Positions 12,141 to 32,026 of a stretch of 64,000 nucleotides of DNA are shown one piece after another (within the stretch, counting starts at the first letter, position 1; each line of letters opens with the position of its first letter). The notes beneath the pieces were generated by a model. The model was not told the DNA's origin. It did no database searches and was given only the letters and a program-made list of their open reading frames with translations. Origin of the DNA: Macrotis lagotis (taxonomy: Eukaryota > Chordata > Mammalia > Peramelemorphia > Peramelidae); NCBI RefSeq assembly GCF_037893015.1, contig NC_133666.1, forward strand, positions 625,737,650-625,801,649, given 5' to 3'. Both the position numbers and the translations under genes were made by a program.

Positions 12141-13036
12141 TTTCTCAGTTAATACATCTCAAGCAACCCATATGTCTTTTCTGAAAACTGACCCTATATT
12201 GTTCAATTACTGCTTCCTTGTTCCTTAAATTGAATATAGATATTTGTGAGGGGGTGTGGGGCACCTCTTTCTCTGATTTCAGAGAATTGTACCTTTTCTC
12301 TCTCCCTCTCCCAACTCAGAAAGCCCCCAATTTTTTCTCCAGTTAGAAGTCAGATTACCTAATCTTTCTTGGTTTATATTCTAATTATTTGCTTTTAATA
12401 CGTAAAAATTATTTATTTAGGGTCCAGGGTCAAGCTCATGAGGCCTAATACCAATTTGTTGTGCAATTGGCATATATTAACAAATCAATATGCTTGGAAG
12501 TCTGAATCTTTCCTCAGTTATTTCATTTCTCCATCATTAAAATAAAGATGGTTTATAATGATGGGGAAGGATGAATAGAACATACTATTTAGTCTTCTTT
12601 TGCTCATTTTAGAATAAAGTTCTTGAGTTTGTTTTTTCTTCAACCTCTTCCACTGTACATTATTCTGATACACTCCAATTATGAGATAATTTTCTCCCTC
12701 TTTGTCCTCATATTTTGCTTTCTTTTCATTTCTCTTAGAGCCAAACAGAAAAATAAAAAATCTGTACTCAGTTCCTCAGTTTGTTGGGGTTTCCCTTCCT
12801 ATTTTGACCCTTGAAAACATTGGGATCTAAAGGAACAGTAATCTTCTCTGCCTATTAGGATATAAACATTTAATCACCATTATGCCCTTTTTCAACTTTC
12901 TCAAATATATTTCCTTTCTAGGGTTTTGTTTTGTTTTTTTGTCTTCTCTGTATTTCAAAGATTCTAGCCAGCTCTAGTTTTCCAAATAGGAATGCTTGTA
13001 AGTTATCTAAGGAAAAAGTATCATATAATAAAAAAA
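12141..13036. other. Gene-free stretch, nothing recognised
   Basis: Pyrimidine-rich on the plus strand. A 63-codon frame at 12623-12814 is hydrophobic low complexity without support. Confidence 0.4.
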
Positions 13037-13230
13037 AGTATAGATATTAGAGACAGAGGATCTGGGTTCATATCCAGATTTTCATGATTATTACCTGTAT
13101 GATCTTAAGAGATGCCATTTAACCTCCATAGACCTGAATGTCTTCATTTGTAGAATGGAAGGGACTAGATGGCCTCCTATGTGCCCACTATATGTCTACA
13201 ATCCTATTAAAGGTTCATTTTTTTCCATTC
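13037..13230 (+). mobile_element. MIR/THER-type CORE-SINE
   Basis: GGATCTGGGTTCATATCCAG, GATGCCATTTAACCTCCATA and GGGACTAGATGGCCTCC in MIR order. Confidence 0.65.
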
Positions 13231-13929
13231 AGGATTATACTGTTTTTCAGGATGAAATCCTTTATAATCTTATTTCTTTTCCCTTTAGTACAAGTTTTTT
13301 TTTTATTGGAATTGCTATCTAATATTAACTGTAGTTACTTGATACATGAACTCTTCTTGGCTGCTTAAAACATATTCTTTGGTCTAAAAGCTTTGAAGTC
13401 TGATTATCACATTTATAAGAAAGTTAAATTTTAATTTTCTTTTTGACTGTGGATTCTTTAAAGTTTCACTTTGTTTTCTGGTTCTAAAAGTTCAGTGCAA
13501 TTTTCTTTTATGATTTCCTGAAACATAGTATACAGGGTTTTGGTTTGGCCATAATTTAAGGGAAGTCCAGTGATTCTTAAACTATCTATTGTGAAAGAAA
13601 ACAGACCAAAGCAACAACCACCAGCAAAAATAAAGAGAAAAATAGTATGCTTTGGTCTGCATTTGGACCCTCTGTAATTGTCTTGAAACATTATATTGCC
13701 ATTGATCATCATACAATATTGTTAAGAGTTTTGGGTATGCATGCTCAGTTACAGCTCTTCATAATAGTCCTACAATAGCTGTGTATGCCAAGGCCCCTAT
13801 GGGGCATTTCACCTAATTGAGCACTTATAAGGATTGGGCTCTCATTTGCTAATCTCACATAATTTATACAATTCATAGCAAAGGTCCTGGCCCTTTATAA
13901 CATAGGTTCATGCCTTTAATTAATCAATC
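13231..13929. other. Gene-free stretch, nothing firmly recognised
   Basis: Segment 13440-13620 faintly resembles antisense L1 5' sequence, but not well enough to call. Confidence 0.35.
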
Positions 13930-14460
13930 AATTAATCTTGTTAATAAATCAACAAACATTTATGAAGTGCCTAATATGTGCCAGGGGCCAGCTAGGTGCC
14001 ATAGTGGATAGAGTATCAGACCTGAAAAACTCCTCTTTCTGAATTCAAATCTAGCCCCAGACCCTTAATTAACTGTGTGACCCTGGAGAAGTCATTTAAT
14101 ACTGCTTGCCTCAGTTTTCTCCTCTATAAAATGAGGGGGAGAAGGAAATGATAAACTCTTCTAGAATGCTTTTGCCAAGAAAACCCCAAATAGGATTGGG
14201 AAGAGTCATATGCAGCTGAGAAATAACTGCATAATTAACAACACATATAAATAACTAGTTTTCCTTTAGATATAACACACTGAGAGCAAGGCTATCAAGC
14301 AGAAAGCTGGGGTCATGAGAAAAGAACACAATGAAAAATGATTGAATACTATGTGCTAGCATTGGGAATACAGATAAGGACATGATTCAATTTCTGTCTT
14401 CAAGAAGCTTACAGTCTAATGGGGAAATATGTACATTTAGAATCTAAGCAGAGGTCAGGA
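13930..14460 (+). repeat. Long ancient interspersed repeat, 5' part, split by a Mar1-type SINE
   Basis: CAACAAACATTTATGAAGTG and CTAATATGTGCCAG (to 13983) continue after the SINE as CATTGGGAATACAGATAAGG, TCTTCAAGAAGCTTACAGTC and TAATGGGG. The same order recurs at 30050, 37000 and 40690. Confidence 0.6.
13984..14235 (+). mobile_element. Mar1-type SINE, long form
   Basis: Head GGGGCCAGCTAGGTGCCATA, then TCCTCTATAAAATGAGGGGG, TTTTGCCAAGAAAACCCCAA and GCTGAGAAATAACTG. This is the longer SINE with the 3' extension absent from WSINE1 copies. Confidence 0.85.
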
Positions 14461-14559
14461 GAGTGAGCATGGTTGTTCCGTCACCTCAATTCATCCCCAC
14501 CCTAACATTGACTCATTGCCTAATTGTAATACTGCCCTTTATCTGCTCTGGAAACCTCT

Positions 14560-15035
14560 AACAAAGAATCTATTAAATACTCCAGAGAAGCATGGAATGA
14601 CACGGGATCTGATGCTGAGCAACGGGGGTAGAACCAAGAGAACAATGCACACATCAACAACATTATGAGACAACAACCTTGAGGGAAGCAGCTCCTCTCA
14701 ACAGTCAAGAGAGCTAGGACAACTGTATTAGACTGGTTATGGACAATGTTATCCCCAACTAGAGGAAGAAAAACAAACCAACACACACACACACAAACAC
14801 ACACACAACACCCCCTTCTGAATCAGATGAACACTTTATAAAAATTATCTCTTATGTATCTCTTTCCCTTAATCTTACTGCCTCATGCCAAAAATTACTA
14901 ATTTGTAAGCATGTTTAACAAAATATGTAAAATGCTAACCTGACTGTTCCCTGCTGAGGAGAGAGGGTGGGAAGGGAGGGTGGAGGTAAATTTTGAAATA
15001 TGCATGTACATATGGATGAAAAAATTTTAAAAATC
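14560..15035 (+). mobile_element. L1 3' end, second subfamily
   Basis: AGAGAAGCATGGAATGACAC, CATCAACAACATTATGAGAC, GGTTATGGACAATGTTATCC and GACTGTTCCCTGCTGAGGAG define a different L1 3' UTR from the 3333-5870 pair. An (AC)n stretch lies inside at 14781-14810. Confidence 0.8.
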
Positions 15036-15049
15036 TGTTTGGCATCTTA

Positions 15050-15385
15050 AGTTTCCCTAGCACACTCTCCCCCCTCTTTCCCTCTCCTCCCTCCCCGCCC
15101 CCTCCCCATCTCTGTCTCAGCTCCCTCTCCGTTTCTCTCCTCCCTCATGCTCTCTCCCCTTCCCTTTCTCTCCTCTTCCTCTCCCTTGTCCTCTCTTCTC
15201 CCTCATTCTCTCTCCCTTTCTCTTCTTTCCCTATTTCCTCCTTCTTCATGCTCACTCCCCCTTCCTCCCTCCCTTTCTCATGTTTCTCTCGTCTGTTTGT
15301 GTCCCTCCCTCCATCCTCATTCTCTCTCCCTTCACCGCTTTCCTCCCTCCCTCTCACTTTCTCTCTCCCCTGCTCCTCCCCACAA
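15050..15385. repeat. Polypyrimidine (CT-rich) tract
   Basis: About 330 bases of CCCT, CTCT and TTCC mixtures on the plus strand, almost free of purines. Produces overlapping Ser/Pro/Leu-rich and Arg/Glu-rich frames on the two strands that are not genes. Confidence 0.9.
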
Positions 15386-15584
15386 CTAACCAAGCTCCCC
15401 CTCATTCACCTCCTTACAATTACATTTTCCAACAATCACACGTTATGCTTTGCATTGTTTATTACGTCAAACTGTTAAAAAAACGAAGGCAGCCTCTCCC
15501 TATACTCAGAAGTGGGGGTGGGGGAAGCCTTCAGACTCTCCTCTCATTACTGATCTCCCAGACTTTTAAATCCTAACAAAAATT

Positions 15585-15790
15585 CCACCTTCTACAGGAA
15601 GCTTTCCCCATCACCCCTTAATTTCTGTGTTATTTCTGTTGATCCAGTTCAAGCTTGCTTTGTATATATTTCTAAGTGGTCTCCCCAGTTCAGATTGTAA
15701 ACTCCTTGGGGTCCAATACCTCTCTTGGTGTTCCCAATACTTAGCCAGAGACCAGCCCCAAGTAGGTGCTTAATAAATGTTGATTGATGT
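15585..15790 (+). mobile_element. LINE L2 3' end
   Basis: ACAGGAAGCTTTCCCCATCA, AAACTCCTTGGGGTCCAATA and GTGCTTAATAAATGTTGATT fit the L2 terminus. Confidence 0.75.
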
Positions 15791-16359
15791 TTCCAAGGGA
15801 ACAAAGATGCTGTGGGAGTATCTGCCATTGGAGGTCTTTTCTGATCTCCTAAGTGCCTCATTCATATGCATTTGCTAGAGGGGATCTGGGTAATTAATCC
15901 CCAGTAGCTCATTATATTCTTGACTAGGACTTGGATAAAGCTCTGCCCACTAGGGAAGGAACATACTTGAGGGCCAAGGTCCCCTTGGAGAGGTGAAAAC
16001 TGGAGCAGCTCAAGCTCAGATTGCCATCTAGTGTCTCTTACAGAGATTGCACTGAGTAGCTTTACATAGAGGCATAAACTACCCCACCCACCTTGACATT
16101 CCTCTCTTAATGACCACATCAGGTACATCTGCCCCAGTGAAGAGGCAGAATCTCTGTACACTATAATCTCATCACCTCAAAAAAAGTATCACCTCTACAA
16201 TCATGCAAAGACTGGTTTTTCTACCTCATTCATGAACTTATTCTTTGACATCATCTATCAAGATTTCCAGTATCCCCAGTCCCTCCCCATTTCCTCAGCC
16301 TATCACCCTTGTCTAGGTTTCATTTCCTTCCCTTTATGACTGTTTCAAAGAGTCACAGT
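15791..16359. other. Gene-free stretch, nothing recognised
   Basis: A 99-codon minus frame at 15862-16161 has no recognisable product. Confidence 0.4.
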
Positions 16360-16800
16360 TGAAGAGTATTCCACTGTCCATCTAGTCTAACCAATGATTT
16401 TTGCTAAAACATCTCTCACAGGTGGCTATCCAGTCTTGCTTGAACTATCTCTAAGAATGAATTTCTTACCTTCTGAGGCAACCTATTTCTCTTTTGGAAA
16501 ATTTTAGAGTTCTACTTGAGCCTACCTTCCTTCAGGTGAAAAATGGAGAGAAAACATTTATCTCATAGGATTATTTAAAGGAACAAAAGAGTTAATAAAG
16601 TATACAATGTAACTGTGATGTATCATGGTTATTTTTTAAAGGAAGTTTTCCTTACATCTGGCTGAAACTTGCCTCAAACTTTTACCCACTGTTCCTAGCT
16701 CTTTACTGGATCCAATGAATCTAGTCTACAATGCATCTGCTTTCCATGAATAAGATAGCCATCTCTCAGCTCCAAGTCCCTATGCCTGGCTTCTCTGGCC
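16360..16800 (-). mobile_element. CR1/L3-type LINE 3' region
   Basis: Plus strand reads GTCCATCTAGTCTAACC, AGGTGGCTATCCAGTCTTGC, TTTCCTTACATCTGGCTGAA and CCCACTGTTCCTAGCTC. This is the antisense of the CR1/L3 3' end. Confidence 0.7.
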
Positions 16801-16837
16801 TTCTGTGAGTTGCAACTAAAATCCCATCTTTTAAATT

Positions 16838-19690
16838 GAAGAAACCATCAATAAACTCCCTAAGAAAAAGTCTCCAGGTCCAGATGACTTTACAAATGAA
16901 TCCTACCAAACATCTAAGGAATAATTAATTCCCATTCTACATAAACTATTTTTTAAAAGAATAGGAGAAGGAATTCTGCCAAATTCCTTTTATAATACCA
17001 ACATGGTGCTGATACCTAAACCAGGAAGAACCAAAACAACGAAAATTATAGACAAATCTCCTTAATGAACATTGATGCAAAAATCTTAAATAAAATTCCA
17101 ACAATGAGATTCCAGCAAGTAATTACTAGGATAATACAGCATGATCTGGTAGGATTTATACCAGGTAGGCAGGGATGGTTCAATATTAGGAAAACACTAA
17201 CATAATTGAACCTATCAATAGCAAAACCAATAGAAATCATCTCAATAGATGCTGAAAAAGCCTTTGATAAAATATAACATCCATTCCTATTAAAAGCACT
17301 AAAAAGTTTAGTAATAAATGTTTTCCTTCGAATAATAAGTAGTAGCTATCTAACCATCAACAAATTTTATATGTAATGGAGATAAACTCAGAGCATTACC
17401 AGTAAGATCAGGGATGAAAAAAGGATGCCTGTCACCATTATCATTTAATAGAGTATTAGAAATATTAGTTTTAGTAATAAGAAAAAGAAATTGAAGGAAT
17501 CGGAATTGACAATGAGGAAACAAAGCTTTCACTCTGCAGATGATATGATGGTATTCAAGAACTCAAGAAAATCATCTTAAAAAACTCCTTGAAACAATTA
17601 ACAAATTCAGCAAAGTAGCAGGAAATAAAATAAACTCACATAAATCATTAGCATTTCCATATATGAACAATAAATCACAAGAGCAAGAGATAATGCTTGC
17701 TTCGGCAGCACATGCACTAAAATTGGAACAATACAGAAGATTAACAATAGCCCCTGCTCAAGGATGACAGGAAAATTCATGAAGCATTCCAAGATCAAGA
17801 GATAGAAAGAGAAATTCCATCTAAAGTAACTGTAGACCACATTAAATACTTGGGAATCCACCTCCCAAGATAAACCCAGAAACTATATGAACACAATTAT
17901 AAAGCACTTCTCACACAAATAAAGTCAGATCTAATTGAAAAAATGTCAACTGCTCATGGTTAGGTTGAGCTAATATAATAAAAAAGACAATTCCACCCAA
18001 ATTAAATTACCAATCAAACTACCAAATAATTACTTTACTGAACTAGAAAAAACAGTAACAAAATTCATCTAGAGCCACAAAAGGCAAGAGTAGCAAGGGG
18101 ACTGATGAAAAAAATGTAAAAGAAGGTGGCCTAGCTCTACCAGACCTAAAACTATACTATAAAGCAGCAGTCATCAAAAACTGCCTGGTACTAGTTAAGA
18201 AATAAGAGTAATGGATCAGTGAATTAGGATAGATTCAAAAGAAACAGTAGTAAATGACTACAGTAATCTACTGTTTGAGAAACTCAAAGATGTCAGCTTC
18301 TGGGATAAGAACTCATTATTTGACAAAAATCATTGGGAAAACTGGAAAATAGTATGGCAAAAACTAGCATAGATCCACATCTCTCACCCTATACCAAAAT
18401 AAGGTCAAAATGGGTACAGGATTTAGACAGAAAGGGCAACATCATTGATAAATTAATAGACCAAGAAATATTCTAGATAGCCAAATTATATCTGATAGAT
18501 CTACAGAACGGAGACAAATTTGTAACCAAACACTGAAATAGAGTACATTATAAAACTGCAAAATGAATGATTTTGACTTTAATTTAAAGTTTTTGCACTA
18601 TAAAATCAGTGCTGCCAAAATTAGAAGGACAGCAGAAAGCTGGGAAACAATCTTCAACTCTGTTAAAGGTCTGATTTCCAAAATATATAAAGAATTGCAT
18701 CAAATTTATAAGGAGGCAAGTCATTCCCCAATTGATAAATGGTCAAAAGATGTGAACAGACAAGTTTTCAAATGAAGAAATAAAACTTTGATATTCCAAA
18801 TCATTATTGATTAGAGAAATGCAAATTAAAACTATGAGATATCACCTCACAGGTATAAGATTGCCTAAGATGACAAAAATGGAAAATGATCAATGTTGGA
18901 GAGGTTGCGGGAAGATTGAGGCATTTAATGCATTGCTGGTAGAGTTGTGAACTGATCCAACCACTTTGGAGAGCAATATGGAACAATCTGTCCATACCCT
19001 TTGACTCAGCAATTCCAATTCTATGCCTATATCCAAAAGAAATCATAAAAAAATGGGAAAGCTTCCACATGTTCCAACAGCTCTTTTTGTAGTGGCAAAG
19101 AATTGGAAAATTGAGGGGATGCCCATCAATTGGGGGATGGTTAAACAAGTTATGGTTATATGAATATTATGGAATACTATTAAGAAACCATAACTGGTCA
19201 GACTAGAGAAGCATGGAATGAGTTACAGGATCTGGTGCTGAGAAAAGAGAGCAGGCCCAAGAGAACACTGTGCACATTAACAACAACATTGTGAGATGAT
19301 CAACTCTGGTGGATGCAGCTGCTTTCAGCAGTCCAGAACATTAGGACAACCCTAGCAGACAGGCTATGGACAATGCTAACCACATCCAGGGGAAGAAAAG
19401 CAAAGCAAAACAAAAAACCCTTCAGAATCTGACAAACACTACATTTGTTCTTTAAAAAAATCTCTTATTTCTTTCCCTTAATCTTAATTTCTCATACCAA
19501 AAATGACTAATCTATAAACATGTTTAACACAAATGTGTACAATATTTACATGACTGTTCACTGCTGGGGGGGAGGGGGTGGGAAGGGAAGGTGGGAGGAA
19601 ATTTTCTAATTTAAAAACATACATGTGCATGTGTTTACTAATAAATGTAATGGGGATAACATGTATTTGGGAAAAAAATAAAAACTCATC
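16838..19690 (+). mobile_element. L1 relic: ORF2 reverse transcriptase to 3' UTR
   Basis: Frames are broken, but landmarks are in order: SPGPDDF-like start (about 16870), DAEKAFDK (about 17248), ADDMMVF (17536-17556), the C-terminal region with ACCCTTTGACTCAGCAATTC (about 19000), and a 3' UTR with GACTGTTCACTGCTGGGGGG (about 19551). The U6 pseudogene at 17693-17791 interrupts it. At 2.85 kb it is the longest L1 piece here. The many stops indicate age. Confidence 0.88.
17693..17791 (+). pseudogene. U6 snRNA retropseudogene inserted in an L1 relic
   Basis: About 99 bases match U6 snRNA from its 5' end (TGCTTGCTTCGGCAGCACA) to GAAGCATTCC. It lacks the terminal TATTTTT and has a 2-base deletion and several substitutions, including in the ACAGAG region, so it is not functional. 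It is flanked by an 11-base direct repeat with one mismatch (17682-17692 and 17794-17804, A[G/T]CAAGAGATA) and has no poly(A) tail. L1 ORF2 sequence continues on both sides, so U6 landed in an already resident L1. Confidence 0.93.
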
Positions 19691-19862
19691 TTTTTCAGGA
19701 AGATTTTCGCAATCTCCTCTGTTTATCACTTCATATTTATCCTGTATATAGCTTGGTTTGAATATTTTCTCTCCCTCATTAGACTGTAACCTCTTTTAAG
19801 GTTAGGGGCCTCTTTTTTGTAACATAGCATATGCTTAATTTCTGTTGATTGATAACTTGACT
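19691..19862 (+). mobile_element. LINE L2 3' end
   Basis: TTAGACTGTAACCTCTTTTA and TATGCTTAATTTCTGTTGAT match the L2 end in a decayed form. Confidence 0.6.
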
Positions 19863-19889
19863 GATTGACCTCTGAGGACAAGCAAAACA

Positions 19890-20360
19890 ATGCTAATCAT
19901 TCCTCCCTATGACAACTCAAACATACCTGAAACAACTCCCCCAGCTACTTTCCCCATTTGAGTCTTCTCTTCTAAATGTTAAATATTCCAATATTGTTAA
20001 CCAATCTTCATGACATGGAAATCTATTGCCTTCTAGGTGTTCTCCGGACAATGATGGCACCTACACTAGGTGCCACCTCTTCCTTTTTTTTTTCTCATTT
20101 ATCTCCAAAGTATGGCTTCCAATTTCATCATTCTACTGAAAATGTATTCTCCAAAAATTTTTAAATATTTTTTCTCTAATACATGCAAAGATGGTTTTCT
20201 TAATCTTTTGAGTTTCACATTTTTCTGCCTCCCTCTTCCCTTCCCCTCTCCCCATGCAAAAAATTTGACATAGGTTATACATGTGCAATCTATCAATGGC
20301 CTCTCTCAGTCCTCGCTGCTGCCTTTATATCACCAACTGCCCTTTTCTGGATTTGCTCCA
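19890..20360 (-). mobile_element. CR1/L3-type LINE fragment, interrupted
   Basis: TTTGAGTCTTCTCTTCTAAATG and AACCAATCTTCATGACATGG, then after an inserted L1 fragment TTCTGGATTTGCTCCAC. The order fits antisense CR1/L3. Confidence 0.5.
20140..20296 (-). mobile_element. L1 3'-UTR fragment
   Basis: ATGCAAAGATGGTTTTCTTA, TTTTGAGTTTCACATTTTTC and GACATAGGTTATACATGTGC form the complement of the L1 3' UTR. Confidence 0.7.
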
Positions 20361-20485
20361 CTCATGAATTTCCATGATTTTGCCCTCTCCTAATTTTCTC
20401 TTTACTGTTTTCTGAAGGTATCACCAACATTTAGCCAGACTCACAACATAGCCATCATCCTCAACTCCTCACTTATCTAATTAGG

Positions 20486-20960
20486 GTATATGGGATGTGT
20501 AAGTAGGACTAATGCCTACAGCACTAGTGAGGGCATGCCAAGCCAGATGCTCATGACTTTTGTCCACCTTTACCCAACTCTCACCTTTAGCTCTGAGAAG
20601 TTGTAGCATGAATAGAGGTCACCTCCCCAGTAAAGTCTCAGCAGATGGGCTAAACCAAGTTAAGCACAATCAGGACTCAAATCTCTTGGGCAGGGTGTCT
20701 GTCTACCCCAAGCATGTGAAAAATTTGTTCCTATAGCCATAAAGGTGATTGAAAATAGGCAGAAATCAGAGACACCAAGATTATCTACTGCATCTCTGGT
20801 CTAGGAGCTCTCTAGGAGCCTTGATTTACATTTTGCCAGCAGACCTTAATAACTCAGGAAGAGAAATTGATGACTTTGTGCAATTCAGGCTCATTTCAGT
20901 CCAATTCATGAGAAAGTCGAGACATCACTCATGATATCATTGCTCCTCTTAAGAAAAAAA
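20486..20960 (+). repeat. Unclassified interspersed repeat, copy B
   Basis: Homologous over its length to 10500-11040, with shared ordered blocks such as CCCCAAGCATGTGAA, AGAAATCAGAGACACCAAG, CTCAGGAAGAGAAATT and TCCAATTCATGAGAAAGTCG. Ends CATCACTCATGATATCATTG. Confidence 0.55.
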
Positions 20961-20989
20961 TGAAAGATGAGCATATCTAAGCTCTTGCC

Positions 20990-21240
20990 AAGTCTCATTC
21001 CAACTTTCACATCTCTCACATACATCCTATTTTCTCCATTGGTATGGCTAACCTAATACTTCACACCTGGACCATTACAATAGCCTGCTGATTGGTCTCC
21101 TATGCCATCTTTACCCACTTCCACTCAAGCTAGTGGTGATTTTAATGTCATCCACTCTCTCAACAAACTAGTGGATACTGCTTATTTCCAGGATGTTAAA
21201 TCCACCTTTTAAAGTCCTTCATCACTTTTCCCCCTGCTAC
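20990..21240 (+). mobile_element. LINE L2 fragment
   Basis: CACCTGGACCATTACAATAG, CCTGCTGATTGGTCTCC and AAAGTCCTTCATCACTTT are L2 ORF-end and 3' landmarks. Confidence 0.65.
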
Positions 21241-21244
21241 TTTT

Positions 21245-21420
21245 CCAGTCTTTGTCAGTTATAGTGATATCATGACTTGCAAGTGACCTGGAGTTTAGTG
21301 AGGGAGAATTGTGCAGTCACCAATCTCACTCCCTCCTCCACAGACATCTGGGTCCAGTGACCAGATGTGCATCAGAATGACTGGAGATGGCCCCAGATGC
21401 AGTGGGAAATTTTAGTCTTT
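21245..21420 (-). mobile_element. Long tRNA-derived SINE, 3' extension fragment
   Basis: GATATCATGACTTGCAAGTG, CATCTGGGTCCAGTGACCAG and GACTGGAGATGGCCCCAGAT match the tail module also seen at 39960-40260 and 49373-49650. Confidence 0.6.
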
Positions 21421-21589
21421 TTAAGCTGTCTTCTTGACTCCCATTAATGCTGGGCCTTCCCTCTTCCATTAGCTCCATTTTATTATCCACACACTTTACT
21501 GGATAAATTTGTATGTTGATATTTCCCCATTCGAGCAGGGAGTTTAAGACCTTTGTATCCCAAATACTTAGCACATAGGTCCTTAATGA

Positions 21590-21920
21590 AAGCTTGCCAA
21601 CTTGCCTTTTACAGTCTATATTCTTCCAATGTCACATCAGTTTACTTGCCATTCCCATGCCTGGAAGGCTCTTCCTATTCACCTCAGCTTAAATTGAACC
21701 TTCTGCAAGAAAGGCCTTTCCAGCTCCTCCTCCTTTACTGCTAATTATCTTTTCTGTGAGGTTACTTCCACTTGCAATCTCTACTTGTATGAGCACCATT
21801 GTTTATATGTTGCTTCCTCCATTGACCAAGAGCTTTTTGAAGGCACAGACTGTACTTGATTTTCTAAGTTTACCCAGTGCTTAACATGCCTGGGACATAG
21901 CCAGTGCTTGCTGAGGCTTC
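21590..21920 (+). mobile_element. LINE L2 3' end
   Basis: CTTGCCATTCCCATGCCTGG, AACCTTCTGCAAGAAAGGCC, GCTTTTTGAAGGCACAGACT and CAGTGCTTGCTGAGG in L2 order. Confidence 0.7.
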
Positions 21921-21924
21921 CTAA

Positions 21925-22110
21925 AATGGAGCACCCAGCAACGAACACAATATTTCCAGACATGGTGTGAACAGGACAGAATTACATGGTAATTTAATTA
22001 TCACCCCTCTAAACCCTATCCCATGAAATGCAGCCTCAAGTTTTGGCTGCCATATTTGATACACTTTAAAAGATTATACCATCCAAACATACTATCTTCC
22101 ATCTTTGGGT
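21925..22110 (-). mobile_element. CR1/L3-type LINE fragment
   Basis: GAACACAATATTTCCAGACA, TGGTGTGAACAGGACAGAAT and TTTTGGCTGCCATATTTGAT match antisense CR1/L3. Confidence 0.65.
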
Positions 22111-22127
22111 CCCTGACCTCACTATCC

Positions 22128-22310
22128 TATGTAGCACTGTGGAGAGAGCACTGGACCTAGTCAGGAAGATCTGTATTCAAATCCTGCTTCACACCCTTCC
22201 TAGTTGACTCTAGGAAAGTCATTTCATCTCACCTACCTCCCAAGGTTGTGGGGAAGATCAAATGAGTTATTTGTAAAGCGCTAGCAAACTTTAGAGTGCC
22301 ACAGAAAGGC
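22128..22310 (+). mobile_element. MIR/THER-type CORE-SINE
   Basis: GGAGAGAGCACTGGACC, TTCAAATCCTGCTTCACACC, GGAAAGTCATTTCATCTCAC and GGGAAGATCAAATGAGTTAT in MIR order. Confidence 0.75.
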
Positions 22311-22714
22311 TAGATTAGCAACCCTACTCTTATCTGTAACCTTGGGTTACCACCACAATCCATCCACCTCCTCTTAAAACTACTAAATTGCTCTTAAGGA
22401 TCACAGATTGAGCTGACTGTACCCTATGACACTATCTAGTCTCCCAATGCTGCACTGCAAATTTTCTATGCATCTCTCCTTGATCCCTATCACATTCCCC
22501 ACAGCAGTTAAAAACTTTCTCTAGTTCCCTAAAAGATGGCCTTACTTCCTACTTCACTATGAAGATTGAGAGCAGCAGATGTGAGCCCCCTACACTCTGT
22601 TTCTGCCCTAACCTCTCCTTTTTCCCTCCTTAGTCAAAACCAGCTCTCCATCTTAAATCTTAACTCCTTTCTCCATTAGGATCTTCTTGCTTCATCCATC
22701 ATTCTTTCATTTTT

Positions 22715-22840
22715 TCCCCTATTTATTTGAACATTCCTTTTTTCTTAAGTTTTGAGTTCCAAATTCTCTCTCCTATCCCTTCTCCCACTGAGAAGGAAAG
22801 TAAAAAGACATCAATCATACACGTGATATCATATAAAACA
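22715..22840 (-). mobile_element. L1 3'-UTR fragment in the presumed QTRT1 3' UTR
   Basis: The plus strand reads TTTTGAGTTCCAAATTCTCT followed by a pyrimidine-rich block. This is the complement of the marsupial L1 3' UTR ending. The element therefore runs in the same direction as QTRT1, with its tail toward lower coordinates. Confidence 0.6.
22722..22727 (-). terminator. Candidate QTRT1 poly(A) signal AATAAA
   Basis: Minus-strand AATAAA about 360 nt past the QTRT1 stop; I saw no other AATAAA between it and the stop. It lies in the 3' tail of a sense-oriented L1 fragment, so the site may be element-derived. Assignment is inference without transcript data. Confidence 0.4.
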
Positions 22841-23085
22841 CAGCTTTCTTGTAGAGTGGCTGAGGGTAGGAGGAACAGACCCAGATCTATCCCCCCTTGT
22901 AGGTGGGAGGGAAACCCAAAGAAATCTACACAAACACATGTTATTAAAAAAAAAAGGACTTCAGTCTTTACTTTGGGACCTGGGTCAACAATAAAGACCC
23001 CTTTAACTCTTGGGGACAATGCTCCTATCCCTGGAGCCCCCTATATATCAGAAGCAAGGCTCTCCTTGAGGACTGGGATGGGTAA

Positions 23086-32013
<8,928 letters not shown>

Positions 32014-32026
32014 GCCGGAGCGCGGT

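Noticed and set aside
13440-13620. Possible antisense L1 5' fragment
   Set aside because: Similarity is faint and based on memory of loose phrases; not enough to annotate.
15145-15576. Ser/Pro/Leu-rich and Arg/Glu-rich frames on both strands
   Set aside because: Products of the polypyrimidine tract, not genes.
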